Shown one piece after another: positions 7,552 to 16,532 of a DNA stretch of 57,853 nt. This DNA comes from a virus. The notes below the pieces were generated by a model. It saw nothing but the letters and a program-made list of their open reading frames with translations, ran no database searches and was not told where the DNA came from. The stretch covers positions 1-57,853 of the IMG/VR virus record IMGVR_UViG_3300048912_000054. The stretch is one strand, 5' to 3'. Positions within the stretch are counted from its first letter, which is position 1. Every line of letters begins with the position of its first letter. The translations under genes and the position numbers were made by a program.

Positions 7552-9180
7552 TTAATTTGCCGTTAGAAGATTTAAAACATTCACACCGATATCAGCCCCA
7601 TCGTGCCCGGCGTTCTTACCAAGTGACCCTGATGAAAGAGCGAATGTACTTAGATTCGTTATATCTAATGTTCCTGTGAAAGTAGGGGAGCCCGATACAC
7701 CGTGAATTTCCTGAGTAGGAAATGCAGCTTTATAAGTTGATAATGAATACGAAATTTGTGAACGAATAATTGCGTTAGTTGCAGGTGTAAAGAAGTTAAA
7801 GTCAGTATCTAATAGAGGGTCAGCTGTGTTGAACTGATAGCCCATCAACCTTCCAGAGTTTGTGAAAAGGTTTGATCTAAACTTATTTCTAAGAGAGAAG
7901 TGTGTTGAACTTCCACTATCATGCAGAAGATTAACGTCAGCAAAAATTGTGTTGTGATACCACTCTATATCATCACCATTCTGTGATCCTGCTGATTCAC
8001 CTACTAAGATGCCTCCTCCGTTGTAAACTAGGTTATTAGTTACAACTGTCCATTGACCTTCCAAATTCATTGATTCATCAGAACATCTACTGATGACGTT
8101 ATTTTTAATTTGAATGTCTACTTGGTTTTGTGCAGTAGCATTATGTGCATATTTCTGATAAACACCTTTAGGAACGTTATCTATTCTATTTCCAATTACA
8201 TAGAGATGTTTAACATAACCACACCAGACCGCACACGTATTGTGACTCGTCGTAGAGGACGTTGGGCCTGGACCGTTGAATGTGTTTCTCGTGAAGTAGA
8301 GATAATCAAAGTTCTGATTAGGGACACCGACAGCTCCATTATTATCGCCACCGACAGCCATATTAAAGATACAATTATCTACCCAAAAATAATTAGTACC
8401 TCCGAAGTTCTCTCCTAAGAACCAACAAGTTCCATTACTATTAAAAGTAATGTCACGGATACACCAATAATGGTGGTTATCCCAGGCGAACTTATTAGCC
8501 CCGCAATTAATTGTTACGGTTTCGCCAGGATAGGCTTTCATAACAGCCCATGATGTAGTTGATGAACCGTTTGCAGCACTACTTGTGTTGGAGAAGACAT
8601 CAAAGAATGACGCCGCTGGCGTATATGCTCCACCACGAATTACTAAGCCTTTTCCAGAGCGCATTGCTAAATCTAATGTTGCAGATGTTAATGCTCTTGG
8701 AGACGTTATTGTTCCTGTATTGCTATCACTCCCCGTAGTAGCTGCATAGATTGGAGTGCCAACATCTGGAAGAGCGATCCCCCCAATTGTGATAACAGAT
8801 GAACCTGATGTAGAACCACTTACTATATTGCTATATAAAGAAGATAATCCTCCACCATTCCCAGCTTTACTTCTAAAGCTCCAACTTGTTGCAGTTCCAA
8901 CATCGTAATCGAAATACGTTGTGCCTGTTGTCAAATTAGGGCCGGCAGAAGAGTAAGCTCCTCCATTTAAGGAAACCTCCCTCGTAAGGTAAGTTGCAGA
9001 TGACGGGAAAGTTGTGATTGCAACTCGCTTAATATTTCCGCTTTGACTTGTTATTGCACCAAGTGTAGGAGCTACTGGAGGAGTTACTGGTGCATCTCCA
9101 TTTTGATACCCACTATACCTCTTACCATCTGCCGAAGGCTTTACTATCCAAGATTTACTATTTGCGTTTTTTATTGACAT
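7552..9180 (-). CDS. Tailspike-like protein with right-handed beta-helix (pectate-lyase fold)
   Basis: 542 residues. Residues 1-130 form an Ig/FN3-like head. From about 150 a parallel beta-helix begins with the common entry IYAATTGSDSNTGT, then KGLVIRGGAYTPAA and strand-turn repeats such as YYWVDNCIF-type and LYVIGNRIDNVP. This is the fold of phage depolymerases and polysaccharide lyases. Acidic residues that could be catalytic are present but I cannot assign them. It probably binds and may cleave a host surface polysaccharide. Confidence 0.8.
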   Translation of the reverse strand: MSIKNANSKSWIVKPSADGKRYSGYQNGDAPVTPPVAPTLGAITSQSGNIKRVAITTFPSSATYLTREVSLNGGAYSSAGPNLTTGTTYFDYDVGTATSWSFRSKAGNGGGLSSLYSNIVSGSTSGSSVITIGGIALPDVGTPIYAATTGSDSNTGTITSPRALTSATLDLAMRSGKGLVIRGGAYTPAASFFDVFSNTSSAANGSSTTSWAVMKAYPGETVTINCGANKFAWDNHHYWCIRDITFNSNGTCWFLGENFGGTNYFWVDNCIFNMAVGGDNNGAVGVPNQNFDYLYFTRNTFNGPGPTSSTTSHNTCAVWCGYVKHLYVIGNRIDNVPKGVYQKYAHNATAQNQVDIQIKNNVISRCSDESMNLEGQWTVVTNNLVYNGGGILVGESAGSQNGDDIEWYHNTIFADVNLLHDSGSSTHFSLRNKFRSNLFTNSGRLMGYQFNTADPLLDTDFNFFTPATNAIIRSQISYSLSTYKAAFPTQEIHGVSGSPTFTGTLDITNLSTFALSSGSLGKNAGHDGADIGVNVLNLLTAN

Positions 9181-9181
9181 C

Positions 9182-9742
9182 TTATTCTTCTAATGGGAAA
9201 TCCCAGTCAATCTTATTAACTTGGTTCTTTGTTGTTCGGGATTCAATGAAGTCTTTTAAAGCCCAACTTCTCTTCATTACTGATTGATAGTTTTGAAAGA
9301 AAGCTGAAGCAAATGCGGAAAACTTCTGAACGTCCATTGGGATGTTGTTATTGTCTTTGCTTCGCCAAGTGAAATCTAAAGGGAGAGGGATTCCTGCAAT
9401 AATAGAAGCCATTACACCTGTGATGTTTGTCTTAGCCTGATCATCTGAATCGTAGATAACACCATCGAAGACGAAACCAGTATTAAAAGACTCTTGTCTT
9501 TTGATATTTATATAACTGAGCCTTGAGTCTTTAATTTGTCTTAGAGTGAAGAGAGATTCAGGATCAATTACTGTAGGACTTCCACTCGAATCACCAACAA
9601 TTTGTTTGCCGTTTGATTGCAGAGACAAGAGCTGTTGATGAGCCGCTTCGGTTATCTCTACTGCATCGCCGGGAATTTGCTCAGGAAGATGGATATTTGG
9701 ATCATAAAATCCACCTGTTGTTTTACTATAATAGATAGTCAT
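9182..9742 (-). CDS. DUF4376-type tail fibre accessory protein
   Basis: About 186 residues from the ATG at 9742, which overlaps the stop of the upstream fibre gene; a longer frame begins at 9763. The first 60 residues (YYSKTTGGFYD, PGDAVEITEAAHQQLL) are typical of tail fibre assembly proteins. The C-terminal 110 residues match the DUF4376 pattern, including GFVFDGVIYDSD and later FFQNYQSVMKRSWALKD. Such proteins are encoded directly behind tail fibre genes and are thought to help assembly or form part of the fibre tip. Confidence 0.8.
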   Translation of the reverse strand: MTIYYSKTTGGFYDPNIHLPEQIPGDAVEITEAAHQQLLSLQSNGKQIVGDSSGSPTVIDPESLFTLRQIKDSRLSYINIKRQESFNTGFVFDGVIYDSDDQAKTNITGVMASIIAGIPLPLDFTWRSKDNNNIPMDVQKFSAFASAFFQNYQSVMKRSWALKDFIESRTTKNQVNKIDWDFPLEE

Positions 9743-11226
9743 TAGTATCCTATTGCGATCCAAAATGATTTAGATATATTCCCTAGCCCAGCACCATTAC
9801 TGGTGAATACATCAGTTACTGTGCTAAAACCACTCAGAGTAACGGTATTTGGTGCCCATCTTCGGAGATACGTGTTACCACCGCCGTAAGAATCAGACGG
9901 AAAGTTGACGCCGAAACACGCATTTGGAAAGGCTATCGGGAATGTTACGCTGCTGTTTGTGCTTACTGCGGATTGCTGCACGCCCCATTGAATAATTAAT
10001 CCACTTGGTAATCTTTGATACCCATTTTGAGCTAATGACTGAATTGGTTGAGAGTTTCCACTCCAAATAAATCCATTATCATTTCCATCAATCGAGACTC
10101 TTAATCCATTAGCACTCCATCCAAGTCTTACTTTATTAGCTGTTTGAAATGGACCGCCGCCTTGTTCAACGGGTGTGTATCCCAATGCATTTTGCTTTGA
10201 ATTAGGATCGAAGTTTCCAGAGTTAAAATTATAAATCCACCCACTCCAAACACCGGCATTAAAAAATCTAGTCCATGTCAACGTAGTATTAGATATTGGA
10301 CTATAAGTTTGTTTACACCAGTTTGCATCTCCGCCACCTTCTACTATGACAAAGCCATGTTGTGCTTGAGGAATGTTCGTAGCTGTATTTGAGACATTTA
10401 AGAATTGAGTTGTTTTATAATTGTTTAGGTCTATTGATTGCCAACCCGCAGAAGCACCTAAACCAAAATCACCTGTGATGGTAACTTTCGTCCAAGCTCT
10501 CCAAGTTCCACCAACAAGGGTTCTCGTAAAGCAATCATTAGAGTTCGCTGCATATGCAACTTGCTTTTGGTAGGTAGAACCATCTGAAACTTGATGAAGC
10601 AGGTAGTTGTAGTCCCCATTCGGAGGACCATTTGGAGAACTATTTGTTAAATAATACAGACCGTTTCTTGTAAGGGCGTTGTAATCGAGGACTTGCGCTC
10701 CTGTAAAGCTCCTACCGAAACCCCAATCACCAACTTTCATTGCATCGCCAACAGCACCAGTGGTGTTTAATACAGCGGCTGACCCTAGTTGGAGATTGTT
10801 TCTCGCGGTAACTGGATTATTTAAGTCACTGAGGTTGTTCGTTGCTCGAAGATATCTACCATCAGATGTTGCTTTACTGTAAGCCGTTCCGGCTGAATCC
10901 CATGCAAGAACCCAATAAGATGATGCGTCTGGAGCTGTTACTGGATTTTTATTCGTATTTGTAACCAGACATTTGTATATGAGTCCATCCGAACCCATTA
11001 CATAAGACTTACCATTTCTGTAATCAGTTGTAGCATCCCATTCTGAAATGCCATGTTGGTTAATATGCGCAATGAATTGATCCTGTCTGTTCTGAAGGTA
11101 ATTCTCATATTCAAAAGGAGGGATTTCTGCAACCCACCCCTGAGCAATTTTTGCATCTGATGGGACTGTCTTTGTTCCAGTGTCAGCCCATACTTTGTTT
11201 ACATTTGGTTTAGAAAATTCTGCCAT
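9742..11226 (-). CDS. Tail fibre protein with pyocin-knob and gp53-like C-terminus
   Basis: 494 residues. The N-terminus (MAEFSKPNVNKVWADTG) is a common fibre attachment start. Next come a carbohydrate-module-like segment (WDATTDYRNGKSYVMGSDG) and the connector RATNNLSDLNNPVTARNNL. Two pyocin-knob-like modules are followed by a C-terminal receptor-tip domain (IQWGVQQSA, FPIAFPNACFG, ending KSFWIAIGY), the gp53-like tip. It should be the main receptor-binding fibre and is followed by its accessory gene. Confidence 0.88.
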   Translation of the reverse strand: MAEFSKPNVNKVWADTGTKTVPSDAKIAQGWVAEIPPFEYENYLQNRQDQFIAHINQHGISEWDATTDYRNGKSYVMGSDGLIYKCLVTNTNKNPVTAPDASSYWVLAWDSAGTAYSKATSDGRYLRATNNLSDLNNPVTARNNLQLGSAAVLNTTGAVGDAMKVGDWGFGRSFTGAQVLDYNALTRNGLYYLTNSSPNGPPNGDYNYLLHQVSDGSTYQKQVAYAANSNDCFTRTLVGGTWRAWTKVTITGDFGLGASAGWQSIDLNNYKTTQFLNVSNTATNIPQAQHGFVIVEGGGDANWCKQTYSPISNTTLTWTRFFNAGVWSGWIYNFNSGNFDPNSKQNALGYTPVEQGGGPFQTANKVRLGWSANGLRVSIDGNDNGFIWSGNSQPIQSLAQNGYQRLPSGLIIQWGVQQSAVSTNSSVTFPIAFPNACFGVNFPSDSYGGGNTYLRRWAPNTVTLSGFSTVTDVFTSNGAGLGNISKSFWIAIGY

Positions 11227-11238
11227 TTATTTTTATCT

Positions 11239-11880
11239 TTAAAGGATAGTTCCTGAGTAATCAAGATCAATTCCAAGTGGAAGGGGGATGTATCGATCAC
11301 CTAGAGCTATCTCATCAAGCCCTTTAAAATAGGAGAGTTGAGGATCGTTATAGCTTCGACCAATGTTCAAAGAAATTCTTGCAGAGGATTCTGTATACGT
11401 TATGTTTGTCACGTTGTACAAAAGCTTAATAATTTCAATGAAGTCGTCGATTGTTCCTTGAGTTGTATTTTTCAGAATTTTGATTTTGATGAGTGCTCTG
11501 TATTCATCATCATTTAGGAATCGAGCACCACGTAAGTCTTCATACAAACTCTTATATCTTCCACCTACTAAGGTGCTACCAGAAGTTCCATAACTCAAAG
11601 CACCGCTCGCTCCAACGAACCCGAAGAAGTAATAGATAACCGAATCAAACAAATCCCTTGGCTGACCAACAATATTTCCAATATGGTCGAGCTGTATACC
11701 CGTTGCAGTATCAATTGTTCTCTTCTGCATTAAATCAGCTAAAACTGATTGAATAGCCAACGATTCTTTCGTTATCAATTGAACCAAGTTATCAATTACA
11801 GGTTTTTCTTTGAACTGCTCGGTTACTCTATCTCTCGCCTGCTCAAGAAAGTCAGTCTGAATAAAAGGATTTGTATCCAT
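11239..11880 (-). CDS. Baseplate-region protein, DUF2612 type
   Basis: 213 residues. It carries the DUF2612 pattern: an early helix (IDNLVQLITKESLAIQSVL), then ATGIQLDHIGNIVGQPR, then DDEYRALIKIKILKNTTQGT. In contractile-tailed phages this protein follows baseplate J and corresponds in position to the P2 gpI-type wedge component. It is 1 bp from the baseplate J stop on one side and 12 bp from the fibre gene on the other. Confidence 0.85.
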   Translation of the reverse strand: MDTNPFIQTDFLEQARDRVTEQFKEKPVIDNLVQLITKESLAIQSVLADLMQKRTIDTATGIQLDHIGNIVGQPRDLFDSVIYYFFGFVGASGALSYGTSGSTLVGGRYKSLYEDLRGARFLNDDEYRALIKIKILKNTTQGTIDDFIEIIKLLYNVTNITYTESSARISLNIGRSYNDPQLSYFKGLDEIALGDRYIPLPLGIDLDYSGTIL

Positions 11881-11881
11881 A

Positions 11882-13333
11882 TTAAGTGATCGTTATCGTA
11901 ATGTTACTGGCATCCAGTGTTGGAATCTGACTGAAGGTAGTTGTTATGTTCGAGGTGCCAGAAGGTGATGGAGATGTTCCAGCATGCAATGAATTGACTT
12001 GATGACCGGCTACTGAGTTGATAGGTGAATAGAGTCTTGAAAAGATAACATCACTACCGATCGACATAGTATCTTTGTTGAAGTTAACCAAAGCAGCTTT
12101 AATCTGATCAACACCATCTGGAGGAAAGTCTGCATCCGTTGAGATGTTAATGGTGACGTAGTAAACGAGTGGGGTTGGTCTTTGAAAATAAATTGTCTTA
12201 GAGTTTCCAGCAGCATCGGTTATCGTTGTTGAGGATGAACCGTAAGTTCTAATACCGACAGGCTTATTTTTCCAGATAGCCGCACCAATATCTGTTGCAG
12301 TGCCACCACTAATCAGAGCCATAAAACTATGTGCAGGAATACCATTACCGTCAGTCGTATCCGTTTCATTAGAAAGGATGATTACTTCTTCGACACCGAC
12401 GATATCTTTTAAATCAGAATATAATGCGTCCCCGATGTTTCCACCACGGATGTATTTGGCATTCTTAAAGCGGAGCCTTAACTCCTCATCTGTTTCAGCA
12501 TTTCGGCCAGTTGTTGCTGACGTATAGTTAACAACACCGTCCCAACCAAGAATAGGTGTGGCAATCGTATCAATTGTATTTGGGCCTTGATCGAGTGGAC
12601 CTGTTTCGGTTGCAGTGCATAAACAATACTTCGTTGACTTAACTGTACTTAGTGATCCAGTTAATACGACCGTCAAAGGCGAAAAGCTATTCAGAGTCGT
12701 TACTGTCAGGAATGTATTATCAATAGTTGCTGTTGTTACGAGACTTGAAGCGTTTGCATCAATCTGCGCTTTTAATCCATTCAGGATTTCTATTAACGTA
12801 GCTGATGAATCTGAAGTGTATGATGAGGTGATAGTTCTTATCCCATCAGAAATTTGGACACTATATGTAGAAGCATTCGATACAGTGGTTATTGCTACTG
12901 TAAAACTTGAAACGTTAGTATTATTCAGTGTCACAGCTATATCCGTTGTGAACTGAACACCAGTGAAACTTGATTTAACTGTAGAGCCTTGTGGGATCGT
13001 TGTATTGTAATCTCCAGACAAGAAGACATAAGCTTGCGTTGGAGAGGCTGTGAAACGTTGAAGGCCCCCAAGGAATACTTGATTATCTAAAGCAATGCCA
13101 GAAGCTGAATTAGGATCATAAGCCATCCATACTTCTTGAAGCTGTTCCCATAGCTCAGTAAGTGGCGCTGATTGCAGACCGATCAATCTTCCTAAGATGC
13201 TGCCGGGAGTTGTATCAACTTTATCACCGGGAGGAACTAAGTCTTGAAAGAGAGCTGTTGCTTCTGAGTTGAGTGAATCAAGTATCTCTGGCAGTCTTTT
13301 TATCGTTAAACCTTTATCTGTGATTCCTGCCAT
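11882..13333 (-). CDS. Baseplate J-like wedge protein
   Basis: 483 residues. It begins GITDKGLTIKRLPEILDSL and contains the J-type stretch PGDKVDTTPGSILGRLIGL, the block AETDEELRLRFKNAKYIRGG and a C-terminal beta region (TPLVYYVTINISTDADFP). An insertion of repeated beta strands occupies about residues 120-235. Baseplate J proteins form the wedges that join hub, tube and fibres. Genes before and after are the expected gp25-like and DUF2612 partners. Confidence 0.93.
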   Translation of the reverse strand: MAGITDKGLTIKRLPEILDSLNSEATALFQDLVPPGDKVDTTPGSILGRLIGLQSAPLTELWEQLQEVWMAYDPNSASGIALDNQVFLGGLQRFTASPTQAYVFLSGDYNTTIPQGSTVKSSFTGVQFTTDIAVTLNNTNVSSFTVAITTVSNASTYSVQISDGIRTITSSYTSDSSATLIEILNGLKAQIDANASSLVTTATIDNTFLTVTTLNSFSPLTVVLTGSLSTVKSTKYCLCTATETGPLDQGPNTIDTIATPILGWDGVVNYTSATTGRNAETDEELRLRFKNAKYIRGGNIGDALYSDLKDIVGVEEVIILSNETDTTDGNGIPAHSFMALISGGTATDIGAAIWKNKPVGIRTYGSSSTTITDAAGNSKTIYFQRPTPLVYYVTINISTDADFPPDGVDQIKAALVNFNKDTMSIGSDVIFSRLYSPINSVAGHQVNSLHAGTSPSPSGTSNITTTFSQIPTLDASNITITIT

Positions 13334-13336
13334 TAA

Positions 13337-13699
13337 TTAACCAACTGTTATTATATTTATGTTGTCAGTGATATTGCCTGAAGTATCTTGAACTCTGAAT
13401 GAAAGGCTATATTCTCTGGTGTTTGTTTTTACGCTGGTAAATTCGATAATTTGTTTTACGTACTCATCTTCTCTAATAATATTTTGAAGAATCGCATCGA
13501 TTGTTGCTTTATCTCTATTTTTACCAAGAATGCTTTGATAATAAGGAGTGCCGTAGTCTTCATCTAAATACCACTCACCCATGAAGGTGAGTAGTTTGAT
13601 CTTTAAACGTTGAGACAGCGCCTCTGTAATATTTGATGTAACTTGAGCACTACCATCAAAAACAATGTCGTGTGTAGTACTGTCAAGGAGAAGGTCCAT
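13337..13699 (-). CDS. gp25/W-like baseplate wedge protein
   Basis: 120 residues. The pattern ALSQRLKIKLLTFMGEWYLD, then DYGTPYYQSILGK, is characteristic of the gp25/DUF2634 family that nucleates sheath assembly on the baseplate. The end overlaps the start of the spike gene by one base, and baseplate J follows, as in other contractile systems. Confidence 0.92.
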   Translation of the reverse strand: MDLLLDSTTHDIVFDGSAQVTSNITEALSQRLKIKLLTFMGEWYLDEDYGTPYYQSILGKNRDKATIDAILQNIIREDEYVKQIIEFTSVKTNTREYSLSFRVQDTSGNITDNINIITVG

Positions 13700-14532
13700 T
13701 AGTTTGGTCCTGCTGAAACAACTGTTGAACTTCCAGTTTGTACGTTTACAACATTATGGTTGTGAGTCGATCCGATATTTTTACCGTCGTGACTAATTGA
13801 TCCACCAGTAAATGTTACTGATCCGTTGAAATTGGACGTATATCCGCTGGCTACAGAGAAATTGCCGTATACAGTGACGGTGCCATTCATTCTTATTGTT
13901 GGGCTTGTCACGACGGTAGAGGTTGCATTTACTGCAACATCTGTGGCGTTAACAGTTGCGGTTGTAGAATTTATTACTGTGTCCGGGGCGTTCACTTCAA
14001 CCTTCACAGGCGAATTGGCAACGATCTTCCCATCAGGTTTTAAACGTACTTCGCACTCAGCGGCAGTACCAATGTTATGCGCAATAACAGCATCTTTTGT
14101 GCTGTGCGAGTGAGTTCTTTGCTTAGGGTTATTTATTGCATTGGAGAAAGGAGAGAGGCCAGGAATTGCCATAGCATCTCGCCTATCATGTTTTCTAAAG
14201 TCTGTCGGCTTTGTTGGAAGCCCACCACCTGCTTTAAATGTGTCTAATCCTCTTTGGGAGAATACACATAAAACAGTATCACCTTTATCAACAGGGAAAG
14301 TGAAAGCTGAAGTTTTTGATGATGGAAATATCAACGGAACATTCAGAATAGGGGGATGAGCCACTGTGGACCCATCGGGGAATATTTTATTTATAAGTGG
14401 TTGAACATCTACACGCTGATCCTGTAGGTTCGAATGAACTGTTAGAATTACACAAGGTATTGCGGTGTTCGTATTAATCATTTCATAAGAGAAGGCACTC
14501 TTAACAACTTCTTCTAAGCTTGACTCTCTCAT
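13699..14532 (-). CDS. Baseplate spike protein (Gp138 N-terminal domain type)
   Basis: 277 residues. The N-terminal half has an OB-like region (IPCVILTVHSNLQDQRVDVQ, PSSKTSAFTFPVDKGDTVLC) typical of Gp138-type spikes. The C-terminal half is a repetitive beta-helix-like needle (repeats such as VEVNAPDTVINSTTATVNAT). It ends in a tip segment with GSTHNHNVVNVQTGSSTVV, whose His residues could bind the metal seen in such spike tips. It punctures the outer membrane at contraction. Confidence 0.88.
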   Translation of the reverse strand: MRESSLEEVVKSAFSYEMINTNTAIPCVILTVHSNLQDQRVDVQPLINKIFPDGSTVAHPPILNVPLIFPSSKTSAFTFPVDKGDTVLCVFSQRGLDTFKAGGGLPTKPTDFRKHDRRDAMAIPGLSPFSNAINNPKQRTHSHSTKDAVIAHNIGTAAECEVRLKPDGKIVANSPVKVEVNAPDTVINSTTATVNATDVAVNATSTVVTSPTIRMNGTVTVYGNFSVASGYTSNFNGSVTFTGGSISHDGKNIGSTHNHNVVNVQTGSSTVVSAGPN

Positions 14533-15404
14533 TTTTCAATCTTACCTGTACAATAAACTTTGCAATCCCATGTATCACCACGGTAGTCACCATGAAACTC
14601 AACAGAATCAACTTTAAATGGTCCTGAGATATCTCCTGTATCCCTCAGTACAACGAGGCTCCCAGGTTTAATCGTTGGATTAATGAGGCAAATAAATTCA
14701 ATACCTTCTTTTTTGGCAGGGTCTTTCTTGTGTCGTCTTCTGTCACCGCTCGTGTAATAGGGTGATTCAATCATTCCGGTTGTTGGTGAAATGATAGGTG
14801 CATCCACTTCATTACCTGTGTGTCCTTTAGCATCGTTGACGTAAAGAACTTTGCTGTCGATACGCCACTCAATATCATAGGATTCAGCCAGTTCATCGAG
14901 CATTTGTTTTGGTGTACCGCTTAATGGATAGCCGTATGTGGCTTGCTGGGTAATTCCAGTTCCTGTGTAGACGCCTTTGGCAATATCCGGCATGGCTGCT
15001 CTAATGCGTTCAAGAACTTGTTGAACAGTAGAACCAGAAGGAACAACCTCAGAAATATCTGTTTGGTGTAAAGCTGTGTAGCTCGATCCAATGTCTAATT
15101 CCGTAATTCGGTCAGGACCTTCTTTCTTTGTTCTGAAGTAAGTTATGTCACCACTGTAGAGTGTGTGAAGTCCTGTTTCTCTATAACCGACCTTTAATTC
15201 CGCAGAAAGATATTCACTTTTGAATTTACCAAGTGATACTTCCGAAAGGTTGTATATTTTTATTCTGCAACGATCAGGACGATCTTTATTAGAGGCTGAC
15301 TTACTTATTTGAAATGTGATTTGTAGATCGGAGATTTTTAACCCTTCACCGTTTTGTAAATTACCAATAACCAGTGAATAAATCCTATCTCTTTGCAATG
15401 CCAT
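14529..15404 (-). CDS. Baseplate hub protein (gp27 / protein D-like)
   Basis: 291 residues. Opens with LQRDRIYSLVIGNLQNGEG and ISDLQITFQISKSASNKDRP, a familiar hub start. A DGKDI-like core follows (LDELAESYDIEWRIDSKVLYVND), then IKPGSLVVLRDTGD and FKVDSVEFHGD. Hub proteins join tube to spike. The 4-bp overlap with the spike gene supports this pairing. Confidence 0.85.
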   Translation of the reverse strand: MALQRDRIYSLVIGNLQNGEGLKISDLQITFQISKSASNKDRPDRCRIKIYNLSEVSLGKFKSEYLSAELKVGYRETGLHTLYSGDITYFRTKKEGPDRITELDIGSSYTALHQTDISEVVPSGSTVQQVLERIRAAMPDIAKGVYTGTGITQQATYGYPLSGTPKQMLDELAESYDIEWRIDSKVLYVNDAKGHTGNEVDAPIISPTTGMIESPYYTSGDRRRHKKDPAKKEGIEFICLINPTIKPGSLVVLRDTGDISGPFKVDSVEFHGDYRGDTWDCKVYCTGKIEK

Positions 15405-15405
15405 G

Positions 15406-15738
15406 TTATGTACTGTATATGTAATAGAGATCGTAATACTGATCTAAGTATCGGGCTTTAGTTAAATACTCATCTGAGCTTGTTTCTGATTTAGCAACTA
15501 GGAGGAAATAGCCAGACAGGAATGGAGAATAAAATTCATCAAGAATAGGGTAATTCGGTGTTAGTCGGACACCCTCAACAATTGAATTCCCTGATTCTTC
15601 ACTAACGGACATAAACCAAGAATTTGCTCGTTCATTGAAAGTAAATCTGAATACAAGAGAAACACCCTCAATGACTGCTGAATAGCTGTAGATTGCATTA
15701 GAGTTTAATGAAAGCAACGAAGCTTTTACTGTAGTCAT
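15406..15738 (-). CDS. Baseplate plug protein, Pam3 gp18-like
   Basis: 110 residues, all beta. It contains the family's FRFTFNERANSWFMSVS and VEGVRLTPNYPILDEF elements, matching the small plug proteins described in cyanophage-type simple baseplates and seen in many contractile phages. It is located between a Dit-like protein and the hub, the usual order. Confidence 0.78.
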   Translation of the reverse strand: MTTVKASLLSLNSNAIYSYSAVIEGVSLVFRFTFNERANSWFMSVSEESGNSIVEGVRLTPNYPILDEFYSPFLSGYFLLVAKSETSSDEYLTKARYLDQYYDLYYIYST

Positions 15739-16532
15739 TTAGGCAGGACTCCTGTATCTTTCAAAAATTTAACGGTCTTTGGAAGAGACTTTCCGTCTTG
15801 CTTTTTAAAGCTATCAATTAATTCACTAAGGGATGTTGTAATAGTTTCTTTTACATCTTGCAAAACTGTCGTAGTTTCGTCTTTGGAAAGTGGCCCCTTG
15901 TATGTCTCTGTGCTTGCTTTATCTTTCATTGAACCGGAGACTGACTTGGCAACTTTCGTTGTTTTAAGTTCTATAAATGTTGCTCTTTGTAAGGTGATAT
16001 CTACATTCAGAACATCACCAGAGTCAGGGTCTTCAGAGAATTGAAGATTAGTGATTACAAGATCAAGCTCATACGTAGTAGGTACTGTGCCTTCAAACTC
16101 GATCATCGTGACTGTCTCTCGGTTATCACGAATACTGATCAAGAGATTTTTTACACGTTGTAAGCTATTAACTTCTCTATCAGCCAATTCGATTTGTGGA
16201 GAAACACTTTTACCGAAAGGTGAGAGTGACCCTATAACTGTTTCCAAGAGTGTGTCTTGGACTTTGATAATGTTTACAGGGTCTGCTACTACATTGTTGT
16301 TTACGAATGTGAATTCGGAGCTACTTGGTCTTCCTGTATTAAAGTCAACGCTGCTGAACACACCTTTCAATGTAAATGTTGGATTCTCAGTAACGATATG
16401 ATCGTTGATCGATCCAGCACCATCAATAGGGTGCGCAGTTAATTTGCTTTGGTAAGAAGATGAGTTTGTTAGTACTGCGTCAAAGAATACTGTATCAGCT
16501 TCTGAATCTGTCCTTTGTAAAGCTATAGTCAT
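15735..16532 (-). CDS. Dit-like baseplate/tail-tube junction protein
   Basis: 265 residues. The N-terminal region has the Dit-like pattern of an early VFFDAVLTN, then GSINDHIVTENPTFTLKGVF and later INLVITN-type strands with VDITLQRAT. The C-terminal 70 residues are charged and helical. These proteins cap the tube end and connect it to the hub. It overlaps the tape measure stop by one base. Confidence 0.78.
   Translation of the reverse strand: MTIALQRTDSEADTVFFDAVLTNSSSYQSKLTAHPIDGAGSINDHIVTENPTFTLKGVFSSVDFNTGRPSSSEFTFVNNNVVADPVNIIKVQDTLLETVIGSLSPFGKSVSPQIELADREVNSLQRVKNLLISIRDNRETVTMIEFEGTVPTTYELDLVITNLQFSEDPDSGDVLNVDITLQRATFIELKTTKVAKSVSGSMKDKASTETYKGPLSKDETTTVLQDVKETITTSLSELIDSFKKQDGKSLPKTVKFLKDTGVLPK

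Noticed and set aside
8110-8418. Plus-strand frames inside the fibre and baseplate genes
   Set aside because: They lie antisense to genes with clear domains, lack ribosome sites, and have no recognisable content.
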